A stretch of DNA of 64,000 bases, from NCBI RefSeq assembly GCF_005938085.1, contig NZ_SMZK01000001.1, forward strand, positions 2,046,001 through 2,110,000, in the 5' to 3' direction. The notes under the pieces were generated by a model. It did no database searches. It was given only the letters and a program-made list of their open reading frames with translations, and was not told where the DNA came from. Below, piece after piece: positions 41,831-48,932 of the stretch. The DNA is from Haloterrigena sp. H1 (lineage in GTDB: Archaea; Halobacteriota; Halobacteria; Halobacteriales; Natrialbaceae). The stretch's first letter is position 1, and every line of letters starts with the position of its first letter. Position numbers and translations under genes: made by a program.

Positions 41831-42023
41831 GAGTCAAGCACGGCTTCCACCTTTTGGCGCTCCTCGAGGGTGTTCGCCACCTTCCCGACGCCGATGTAAA
41901 GTTCCAGAACGGTCATCGAGGGAATCACCAGCGGAACGCTCTCGGTTTCGAGTTCCCGTTCTTTCTGGACGGCGGGGTCAATGTCGTCGATAACGTCTAG
42001 AACGAACTCCTATCAATGATCAT
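41831..42023 (-). pseudogene. VapC PIN toxin, frameshifted and cut by the TnpB element
   Basis: The ATG at 42023 overlaps the antitoxin stop. MIIDRSSF is followed by a stop, but the next frame continues FVLDVIDDIDPAVQKEREL, then PLVIPSMTVLELYIGVGKVA, a typical PIN start with its first Asp and Glu. The frame then ends at the TnpB element. So there are two lesions: a frameshift at about codon 5-8 and loss of the second half. Confidence 0.7.
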
Positions 42024-42250
42024 TCGAAGCGCTCCGCGACCTCACGGACCTCATCACGGTCCGCCTGATCAGCGCCCTCGACGGCGTCCCGCATCTCGCT
42101 CACCTGGTCGTCGTCGAACACATCGCGGAGATCACGGAGTGACCGCCCACTGATGAGTCGGTCCACGGCATCGCTGAACGACTCGTCATCACGCTTGTTC
42201 GCTTTGATACGTTCGTACACGTCATCTTCGAGACGAATCTGACGCGACAT
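42020..42250 (-). CDS. vapB: VapB-like antitoxin (DUF7557-type)
   Basis: A 76-aa protein: SRQIRLEDDVYERIKANKRD, then SFSDAVDRLI and an acidic helical tail. This is the common haloarchaeal VapB form, an RHH-like N-terminus with a toxin-wrapping tail. Its stop overlaps the ATG of the broken VapC. The gene is intact and its partner doubly damaged. Confidence 0.8.
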   Translation of the reverse strand: MSRQIRLEDDVYERIKANKRDDESFSDAVDRLISGRSLRDLRDVFDDDQVSEMRDAVEGADQADRDEVREVAERFE

Positions 42251-42436
42251 CCTTGTTGACAGCGTTGACGCTCTACGAGAATCAATGTTCGGATGGTCCG
42301 AACTGACTGGATCTCGAGGCGGGAGCAGTCGCCCATCTCGAGGGTGTACTGATCGTTACGGAAAATTCGAGGCGAAAGCCTCGTCATTCACGGCAGGGAT
42401 GATGCCCAAGTAGCGACAAGTCCTTACGATTCACGC
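42251..42436 (-). mobile_element. TnpB gene fragment and spacer
   Basis: The minus strand at about 42300-42365 encodes RIFRNDQYTLEMGDCSRLEI, matching the [20 protein letters not shown] part of the TnpB at 40277-41557. A short hairpin gaggcgaaagcctcg follows at 42369-42383. It is an isolated internal fragment of an older element. A promoter for the next gene may lie in 42400-42436. Confidence 0.5.
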
Positions 42437-42886
42437 ATGGAGACCGACACAGCATTTCGCGAAATACAGCGGTTTCGCCAGTGGTGGCTTTGGACACTCC
42501 TTGGGGGTGTTGCGCTACTCATGCTCGTATTAGGGCCGATCTCGTGGGGTGGACTCATCGTTATTGGGGCCATCGCCGCATTCCTCTACAATCTTCGTCT
42601 CCAGACCGAGGTCAGAGCCGACGGTATTTATTTCAAGATGTGGCCGCTTCACTGGTCATTCCGTCGAATTGCCTGGTCGGAGATCGAGCGATACGAACCC
42701 AGACAGTACAGGCCGCTTCGTGAGTTCGGCGGATGGGGAATTCGCTGGGCGCCCGGGAAGCTTGCATACAATGTCAGTGGCAACCGAGGCGTCTGGATCG
42801 ATCGAGCAAACGGGCGCGCAGTTCTGATCGGATCGCAACGCCCCGAGGACTTCGTCAGGGCAATCGAGGAAGTCTCCGAAAGCTGA
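42437..42886 (+). CDS. DUF6141-type membrane protein
   Basis: A 149-aa protein with two membrane helices at about residues 16-50 (WWLWTLLGGVALLMLVLG, then GGLIVIGAIAAFLYNL) and a soluble PH-like domain with RIAWSEIERYEPRQYRPLRE, FGGWGIRWAPG and a C-terminal VLIGSQRPEDFVRAIEE. This matches the DUF6141 pattern. The function is unknown. Confidence 0.7.
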   Translation: METDTAFREIQRFRQWWLWTLLGGVALLMLVLGPISWGGLIVIGAIAAFLYNLRLQTEVRADGIYFKMWPLHWSFRRIAWSEIERYEPRQYRPLREFGGWGIRWAPGKLAYNVSGNRGVWIDRANGRAVLIGSQRPEDFVRAIEEVSES

Positions 42887-42940
42887 GGGGTGTGTGGTCA
42901 AGGCATCTGTGGACAGCCGTCGTCTTCGGACACTCCTTCC

Positions 42941-42998
42941 GAGACCGTATTCGGAAGTGACCGCCGAGGACCGCTCGAGAGACCCACCTATAGCTAAC
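42941..42998. repeat. Dispersed repeat, copy 2
   Basis: It reads cgtattcggaagtgaccgcc, then gaggaccgctcgagagaccc and acctatagctaac, nearly identical to 20922-20983. It lies between the DUF6141 gene and the four-gene cassette. Confidence 0.6.
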
Positions 42999-43085
42999 CA
43001 ACCTCCAAACCAACCGCCTGCGTGATGTGTGGGTGGTGTGTGCTGAGAGATTTAGCCTCTCTCGAGGGTGATTTCTACCCGGTGT

Positions 43086-44003
43086 CTACGGGTAGCCGTG
43101 GACGCCAGCTGTCTCTGGGGTCTGTCCTAACTCACTCGGGTCTGGTGTCTCACCCGGGATTTCTGCATCGGTGGGGAGTATGAGCCGGCGTTCGGTGTAC
43201 TCGAGGCCGTTCTTTCGCTCAGTTCGTTTGCGAACCGCGACACGATGATTCGAGAGGTCGAGTGCGGCGTCGATCGTCCTGGAGACGAGCTTCTTTGCAT
43301 ACGTCTCGCTTGTTCCTGGCTCTTGTCTGCGGATCCAGTGTTTCAGGTCGCTCGCTTTGACGTACTCTTTGATTCCCTTGCACCCGGACTCCCAGGGGTT
43401 GTCACCGACGCTCGAGTCGGTACGTGCTTTCCACAGCTTTGCAGCTAACCGCGTTGGCAACGCATTCGCCGTCGAGCGAAGCATCTCTTCGTCCATTCGG
43501 GAGAGTTGCTGAACCGGAAGCAAGTCACCGTGGGCAAGTGCGACGTTCCCACTTCGGTCGAGTGGATCGTCCGACTCGGGGAGCCGATAGTAGGTGTGGC
43601 CGTCGTCTTTGGTGATCCGCTCGAGGTGATCGCCGTCGATATCGATCTCGTGGTGATCGACAGTCTCTGTGCGGAGATGGGCTCCTTTCTCGAGTTCGCG
43701 GGCCTGGAGTTCTTCGATCCGCTGTTTGTTCACTCCCGATCGCTTACGTGCAGCATCTGTGAGCGCGTCGAGCCGAGTGGTCTCCTGTTCGCAGTTGTCG
43801 AGTCGATCGTGAAGGCGTTCGTTCGTCTCCTGGAGGTCTGCTTTCTCAGTTTCGAGGTCCTCGAGTTCGTCTTGGGTCTGTTCAAGATCGTCCTCGAGTG
43901 TACCGACACGGTCGGTGAGTTGTCTGTTTTGTTCCTGGAGGTGCTCGATCGTTTCTGCGAGGGTTTCAATGTCGATCTCACCGCATTCGGGGAGACTACT
44001 CAT
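43086..44003 (-). CDS. Coiled-coil protein with C-terminal conserved domain, unknown
   Basis: A 305-aa protein. The start at 44003 (SSLPECGEIDIETL) overlaps the previous stop in ATGAG; GTG and ATG codons slightly upstream are alternatives. Residues 15-110 are a strong coiled coil (LQEQNRQLTDRVGTLEDDLE and further). Residues 150-290 form a mixed domain with EMLRSTANALPTRLAAKLWK and LKHWIRRQEPGTSETYAKKL, which looks like a winged or tri-helical DNA-binding domain. Partition or replication roles come to mind for such architecture on plasmids, but no known family was recognised. It is the last gene of a four-gene minus-strand unit. Confidence 0.6.
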   Translation of the reverse strand: MSSLPECGEIDIETLAETIEHLQEQNRQLTDRVGTLEDDLEQTQDELEDLETEKADLQETNERLHDRLDNCEQETTRLDALTDAARKRSGVNKQRIEELQARELEKGAHLRTETVDHHEIDIDGDHLERITKDDGHTYYRLPESDDPLDRSGNVALAHGDLLPVQQLSRMDEEMLRSTANALPTRLAAKLWKARTDSSVGDNPWESGCKGIKEYVKASDLKHWIRRQEPGTSETYAKKLVSRTIDAALDLSNHRVAVRKRTERKNGLEYTERRLILPTDAEIPGETPDPSELGQTPETAGVHGYP

Positions 44004-44238
44004 CGGCATCACCTCCGTTCAGATATGGATGAGCGTGGAATGACGCGATTTCGTTTCTGTCGTCACTGACGAACGAGATCTCCTCGAGATACTCGATCCC
44101 GACTTCTCGCCACTGAGACTCGCATAGTTCGAACTCGATGCGGGCCCACGCGTACTCGCCCTCGAGTTGGGGTTCGAAGACGAACTTTCGCATCGGGCCA
44201 TGGACTGGTGTCCATTGAAGGGTAAACTCGTCTTTCAT
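43996..44238 (-). CDS. Small beta-rich protein, unknown
   Basis: An 80-aa protein with FTLQWTPVHGPMRKFVFEPQ, ARIEFELCESQWREVGIEYL and EISFVSDDRNEIASFHAHP, mostly strands. The start overlaps the preceding small gene (CGATGA) and the stop overlaps the coiled-coil gene, so it is translated as part of the unit. No family recognised. Confidence 0.55.
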   Translation of the reverse strand: MKDEFTLQWTPVHGPMRKFVFEPQLEGEYAWARIEFELCESQWREVGIEYLEEISFVSDDRNEIASFHAHPYLNGGDADE

Positions 44239-44348
44239 CGGTCCACCTCCACTCGCTCGAGGATTTCGCAGTAGGCGCGTTCAAGATCTCCGGGGGTGAT
44301 TGGTGGCTCGAATTCGAGTGAGATGGTGACTCGGCGTTCGTTGGTCAC
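44235..44348 (-). CDS. Very small protein of the cassette
   Basis: A 37-aa product from GTG at 44348: TNERRVTISLEFEPPITPGD, then LERAYCEILERVEVDR. The start overlaps the upstream stop and its own stop overlaps the next ATG, which is good evidence for real translation despite the size. One strand and one amphipathic helix are visible. Function unknown. Confidence 0.5.
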   Translation of the reverse strand: MTNERRVTISLEFEPPITPGDLERAYCEILERVEVDR

Positions 44349-44716
44349 CGTCGATCACCCTCGTGCATTTTGGCGAAAACCTCCGTGACGTCAAGGTGGA
44401 TCGGACGTTTTGTCCAGCCTCTGACCGACTCGACGTACGCGATCCACCTGTTGCGGTCTTCGTCTCGCTCGAGTTTTTCTGTGTGGTCTAGTTCGCCATG
44501 GACGCGAAACCAGTACAGGCCCGCATTGTCGGGGAGGAATCGTTCCGCGCGGTCTGGCGTCACGTAGACGGTGTTCGTGGCCTCATCGACGTGATGGTGG
44601 AAGCCCTCCCCGTCTTGCCCGAGGTAGCCGTAGTAGCTTCCCGATTGCTCGAGGACGATATTGTCCTGGGTCAGTGTAGTCGAAATTGTTTCGTGTCTCG
44701 CTGGTGTATCTGACAT
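44345..44716 (-). CDS. First protein of the cassette, unknown
   Basis: A 123-aa protein from the ATG at 44716 (SDTPARHETISTTLTQDNIV); an in-frame start at 44734 is possible. It has a beta-rich middle with SGSYYGYLGQDGEGFHHHVD and VYVTPDRAERFL, and a C-terminal EVFAKMHEGD. Its promoter faces the wHTH gene at 44875. No family was recognised, and it may bind a partner through the HHH segment. Confidence 0.55.
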   Translation of the reverse strand: MSDTPARHETISTTLTQDNIVLEQSGSYYGYLGQDGEGFHHHVDEATNTVYVTPDRAERFLPDNAGLYWFRVHGELDHTEKLERDEDRNRWIAYVESVRGWTKRPIHLDVTEVFAKMHEGDRR

Positions 44717-44799
44717 TGCTGGTTGCTCCAGCACGGGGTCGGTGCTGTAACACCGGCCTCAGAAATTCTGAGGCGTCCCGTACTCATTCTACAGTATGT

Positions 44800-44874
44800 G
44801 CTAACAGCACTTAACCCTTAGGTCCTAAGGATTGTGGAGTAAGGATTATATCCAAAGCCATCGTCCATTTAGAC
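44800..44874. promoter_or_regulatory. Divergent promoter with CCTTAG palindrome
   Basis: An inverted repeat ccttaggtcctaagg lies at 44817-44831, followed by a TATA-like ggattatatcc at 44841-44851, about 24 nt before the GTG at 44875. On the other side the cassette starts at 44716. The palindrome is well placed to be an operator for the wHTH protein, controlling itself and the cassette (inference). Confidence 0.55.
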
Positions 44875-45129
44875 GTGAGCGTAACAACTACTAACCGAGA
44901 TTCGATGCTTGACGAAGAAGATCTCGGGCCAGCCGACGAGAAGTTGCTGAATATGCTGAAAGAGGGGCGTGTTACTGCGCCTTTTGTTGCTGACGAGACT
45001 GGATATAGCCTACAGTATGTCCGTGACCGTCTCGGCCGGCTCGTGGAGCATGGCAACGCGCGCAAAGTGTATGAGGGACTCTACGAACTCATCGAAGATC
45101 CTCGAGAGGAAGAGACGCACAACGTGTAA
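44875..45129 (+). CDS. Winged-helix regulator of the cassette
   Basis: An 84-aa protein with GTG start and a winged helix: LLNMLKEGRVTAPFVADETG, YSLQYVRDRLGRLVEHGNA, then a wing with VYEGLYEL. The fold matches the small haloarchaeal 'PadR/MarR-like' regulators. The divergent position and palindrome suggest that it represses the four-gene unit. Confidence 0.75.
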   Translation: MSVTTTNRDSMLDEEDLGPADEKLLNMLKEGRVTAPFVADETGYSLQYVRDRLGRLVEHGNARKVYEGLYELIEDPREEETHNV

Positions 45130-45270
45130 TGTAGATAAGTTCAGGTCGTGCCGAGCCTAGTGAATGTGTCGAACTCTAGTATAATTCGAGGGTTGTTTGC
45201 TTGACTCGAGGGTATCATAAAACGGTTGGCACACCGTATTTCAGCTCTCCAGAATCGCTTAACACAGATG

Positions 45271-45522
45271 GAGAACTTGGCACACGCCGCCGAGAAAGCA
45301 GAACGGTTAAAAATCAATTTGCAAATCATTCATCTCATGAGTGAGGGTTCAGTACCGAAACTCGTCGTTGACGAGAAAGTAGAGATAGCGGTGTCTCTGG
45401 TAGGAATTTTAGCAGTCTGTGCAGCCACCTACCACGTGGGAAAGACGGGGAACTGGGAGCCGCTGTCGGCGACATCTATTGGGCTGGCACTCGTCGTCCT
45501 ATTCGTCACGTCTGAGCAATAG
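45271..45522 (+). CDS. Small membrane protein, unknown
   Basis: An 83-aa protein: a helical start (ENLAHAAEKAERLKINLQII), a loop (VPKLVVDEKVE), and two membrane helices (IAVSLVGILAVCAATYHVG and TSIGLALVVLFVTSEQ). The ATG at 45271 is used; an in-frame start at 45226 would add a helix. The gene ends 20 nt before a TnpB relic and looks complete. Confidence 0.5.
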   Translation, partial: ENLAHAAEKAERLKINLQIIHLMSEGSVPKLVVDEKVEIAVSLVGILAVCAATYHVGKTGNWEPLSATSIGLALVVLFVTSEQ

Positions 45523-45539
45523 GCACATCTACCAACCTC

Positions 45540-46240
45540 TCCACGCTCAAAGTTCAGAAGGAGAACGGACGCGCTGCTGGAATGCTCAAGTGGAAACCGC
45601 CTCGGGAGTATCGGTCGCTCACCTACAATCAGTCCGGCTTCAAACTCAAGAATACGAGTGGTCGGCCTGTCCTGTGGTTGAGCAAAATCGGTGAGATTCC
45701 GATTTACCTCCACCGAGACATCCCCGAGAACGCAACCATCAAACAAGTCACGATCAAACAGGAACCCACAGGCGAGTGGTACGCTGCGTTCGGTATCGAC
45801 GTGGATGAAGCCGCGCCCGAGAAACCGGAGACGGCGGAGAAGGTTATTGGCATTGACGTGGTGATTCTCACGTACGCCCACGACACCGATGGCTGCGCCA
45901 TCGAAAGTCCCGACTTCAGCGACGAACGTGAGCGGCTCGAACGCGCACAGCGCGATCTTTCCTCGTGCCCCGCGTGTGGGTTTGAAGCGGATAGGGACGC
46001 GAATGCGGCGTGGAATATTCTTTCTCGCGGTTTTGAAGAGTAGGAGTGGTTCACTCCGAATCACCGTCCCCAGAAATCGAAGATTTCTGGTGTGCGAACG
46101 AATCGCTCCGCGATTCGTTAACGCCTGTGGAGACTGTGCTCCCTGTGGATACGTCCGTATCTGCAAAGCACGTCGTGGAAGCAGGAAGCCCCACCCTCAC
46201 GGAGCGAACGGCGTCAGCCGTGAGCGAGTAGGGTGGGGTA
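45540..46240 (+). pseudogene. TnpB gene relic with internal deletion
   Basis: It starts within tnpB (LKWKPPREYRSLTYNQSGFK), keeps EKVIGIDVVILTYAHDTDG (RuvC-I) and then jumps from ERLERAQRDLSS to CPACGFEADRDANAAWNILS (zinc ribbon and RuvC-III). About 80 residues carrying RuvC-II are deleted and the N-terminus is missing. The remaining tail down to gggtggggtagttcac is the element end. It is a relative of the TnpB at 52252-53496. Confidence 0.75.
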
Positions 46241-46385
46241 GTTCACAACTCGTCGGCCAGGCTTTCGAGCGTGCAGTCAATCTGCACAATCTCTGCAGCG
46301 ATCTCATCTGATGATGAAGTGATTGCCTCCAACTCTGCGACTCGAGTGTGCACTCTCGCTAATGGGCGTCGCCATGGACCACCTG

Positions 46386-46940
46386 CTATGGTGCTTTGCT
46401 GACGGTGTGTTCGAGCCCGCGGCGCACAGCACCGAGCCCAGGCGTACCGTCGCGGTACCAGACAATGAGCGCGACGAGGACCAGTCCGAGCTGGACCAAC
46501 TCATACCAACCCATGGAGTACCGGAGGAAGCCGGCAAGAATGCTGCCAGGTGAGTGGTATTCCGGCGGCTCGAGGACAGGCCAGAATAGAAACGTCGTTG
46601 CCGAGAGGTCCCACGAGAGGAGCACGGACGGCGGAATATCGGAGAGTAGGTGTGAGACGTGTCCAATGGCGAACGCAGGCCCGATAGCAGGCCGGTCAAC
46701 ACGATGGGCAAGCAGGCCGACAGTCGGGAGGAGTAGCGCAGCGAAGAACACTGAGTGAGCGAATGTTCGCCCACCGGGGAGGACCCCGAATGACCACGCG
46801 AGCGGCTTATCGATCAGGTCCGGAAACTGCGAGCCAATCGCGAGGACGACTATCGGAAGTGCGCATGGTCTTCGACCGTCGCGGTGAGTGTAGATCGTGT
46901 ACAACAGATACGCGACAGCGAGGTGTCCCCAGGGCCACAT
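46386..46940 (-). CDS. YdjM/DUF457 metal-dependent hydrolase-like membrane protein
   Basis: A 184-aa protein with the family's histidine/aspartate motifs between membrane helices: WPWGHLAVAYLLYTI, GSQFPDLIDKPLAWS, GRTFAHSVFFAALLL and IGHVSHLLSDIPPSVL. These would bind metal at the membrane face. Members are annotated as LexA-regulated or metal-dependent hydrolases without a known substrate. Intact. Confidence 0.8.
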   Translation of the reverse strand: MWPWGHLAVAYLLYTIYTHRDGRRPCALPIVVLAIGSQFPDLIDKPLAWSFGVLPGGRTFAHSVFFAALLLPTVGLLAHRVDRPAIGPAFAIGHVSHLLSDIPPSVLLSWDLSATTFLFWPVLEPPEYHSPGSILAGFLRYSMGWYELVQLGLVLVALIVWYRDGTPGLGAVRRGLEHTVSKAP

Positions 46941-47744
46941 CGCCTCGGTCTTTCAGGGGGAGTTGCAAAGGCGTGTCGTTCGCAGGGGAACGCGGTTTGT
47001 GCAGGTCTACCGGAGATGGACGACGAACACGACTCAGACTGGCAGGTACTGTCACACCAATTGGTAACGACGGTGCTCGCACCGCTGACTCGTGTACTCT
47101 GGGTGTGCCTCAAGGGTAGAACGGTCAGCGTGTCATCAGTGTTGGGAACAATAGTCATATGTATTGATAGTATCAACTGGCCACCAAGGTTATTACGTCA
47201 TGATTTTAAGATATCGGTGGCGAGGTGAAGGATCTGTCGGAGACCCGGCACTGATCCGCTCCGAGACAATTTCCTCGCCACTTCGAGATCGGTTCCCCTC
47301 AAGTTAATAGCCACACTGACCCGATCTCGATCCTTCCGTGAATCTCACTGGAAGGGGGCTCAACGTCGGCCTCCCGGCTGACGTTTCTGATGTAATCATT
47401 CACCACTAAGAGGTATTTCTTAGCCTACTGCTCGAGTCCTATTCTCACAATTATCTCTACGGCTCGATCTAAAACACATTCTAAGTTGATCTAACGCTGT
47501 GTAGACTGGAGTGCTCACGTTGGGAGATCCGCCTATTCGAGACTATCTTTGAGTTTCGAACCAAGACATACTTGGTAAACCAACGCACTCGGTAACAGGA
47601 TCGGTTAACAGCGCATAGCTCCACACTGACAACCAGGCCGTCACAGGGCAGTTTGGATTTCCAACGACTGTTCACATTTGTGTTTATTCTCCTTATACAT
47701 ATGAGCCGACAATAATAAGTGGGTTGTACTCTCTGGATAACTGT
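46941..47744. other. Long intergenic region before the glycan locus
   Basis: About 800 bp. A frame from 47016 (MDDEHDSDWQVLSHQLVTTV) to 47228 has no recognised domain and no clear promoter, so it is not called. A TATA-like ccttatacat at about 47691-47700 is a possible promoter, some 45-50 nt before the ATG at 47745. The region marks the change from accessory genes to sugar metabolism; no tRNA or attachment site was seen. Confidence 0.4.
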
Positions 47745-48932
47745 ATGGAGTCGATCTCGGCTGTCGTTCTTGCAGGAGGGGAGGGCACGCGGCTACGTCC
47801 ATTAACCCAAAATCGTCCTAAACCGATGCTGCCAGCTGCGACAGCGCCGATTCTCGAACACGTCTTCGATCAGCTGCTTGAAGCCGGCGTGACGAACATT
47901 ACTGTCGTTGTCGGCTACAAGCGCAACCGCGTTCAAGCCTACTTTGGGTCGACGTACAAGAACGTTCCACTCACATACGTTACACAAGACCGGCAGCTCG
48001 GCAGTGGTCATGCACTGCTCGCCGCTGAATCTGAAGTTGACGGGCCGCTGCTGGTTGTGAACGGCGACCAGCTGGTTGAGAGCCGGATCATCAGCGACGT
48101 CATTGGGGCACACGCCAACGCCGATGCAGCGGCGACGCTTGGGCTGCTCAACCGTACAGATGTCGACGACTATGGCGGCGTAATTCTCGAGGACGAAACG
48201 GTTACGGAGATAATTGAGAAGCCACAGGACGAGCGCTCATATCGCTTCAATGCCGGCGTTTATGCGTTCGAGACGCAAGTTTTCGATGCGATTCGTGCTG
48301 CCGAACCACGAGCCGGTGAGCAGTCGCTGATCGACGGTATTCGCGAACTGATTGAATCTGATTCTGAGGTCCGAGGTATTGTTTCAGAAGGCCTCTGGGT
48401 TGACGCGACGTATCCTTGGGATTTGCTTGATGTTTCGTTTGATTTGTTTGAGGCGGGCTTGGTCGATGGCAGCCAAGGTGATGGGAGTAACCCGTCTGCG
48501 ACAATCCATGAGTCAGCTGTTGTTCGCGAGCCAGTTGTGATTGCACCTGATTGTGAGATTGGACCAGGGGCCGTTGTCGGCCCATATGTTTGTCTCGGTG
48601 AAAACACGACGGTCGGTTCGAATGCAATTGTCGAACAGAGTGTTATCGACGCAGATACCCGTATCGGGGCTGGGGCCAACGTGATCGACTGTGTCACCGG
48701 GGTCGGCGTGACTATCGGTAGCGGTACGACTATTCCCGGTGGGCCAGGAGATGTCCGCGTCGGGAATCGTGTCTTCGAGAATGAAGATCTTGGTGCGCTG
48801 TTGGCTGACCGCGTAGAGGATCAAGGAGGGAGTGCGTATGTTCCGGGTGCGATTGTCGGCCCGGACTCGGTTGTCGAAGCGGGCACGACCGTCCGTGGAA
48901 CTCTCTCAGAGGGAACGGAGGTGTGGTCCTGA
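47745..48932 (+). CDS. Sugar-1-phosphate nucleotidylyltransferase (GlmU/AglF-like)
   Basis: A 395-aa protein from the ATG at 47745. The N-terminal nucleotidyltransferase has VVLAGGEGTRLRPLTQNRPK at about residues 6-25, QLGSGHALLAAE, VVNGDQLV and EIIEKPQ. Residues 250-395 form a left-handed beta-helix of hexapeptide repeats (SAVVREPVVIAPDCEIGPG), ending in a YVPGAIVGPDSVVEAG coil. Such enzymes make UDP-GlcNAc or dTDP/UDP-glucose from the sugar phosphate; the beta-helix may carry acetyltransferase activity. It overlaps glmS by one base, and GlmS supplies the amino sugar. Confidence 0.85.
   Translation: MESISAVVLAGGEGTRLRPLTQNRPKPMLPAATAPILEHVFDQLLEAGVTNITVVVGYKRNRVQAYFGSTYKNVPLTYVTQDRQLGSGHALLAAESEVDGPLLVVNGDQLVESRIISDVIGAHANADAAATLGLLNRTDVDDYGGVILEDETVTEIIEKPQDERSYRFNAGVYAFETQVFDAIRAAEPRAGEQSLIDGIRELIESDSEVRGIVSEGLWVDATYPWDLLDVSFDLFEAGLVDGSQGDGSNPSATIHESAVVREPVVIAPDCEIGPGAVVGPYVCLGENTTVGSNAIVEQSVIDADTRIGAGANVIDCVTGVGVTIGSGTTIPGGPGDVRVGNRVFENEDLGALLADRVEDQGGSAYVPGAIVGPDSVVEAGTTVRGTLSEGTEVWS

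Noticed and set aside
47016..47228. Plus-strand frame of about 70 codons
   Set aside because: Hydrophobic but without family, promoter or coupling to neighbours.
46941..47744. tRNA or attachment site at the junction of accessory and glycan regions
   Set aside because: I looked for a tRNA-like cloverleaf and direct repeats and saw none I could support.
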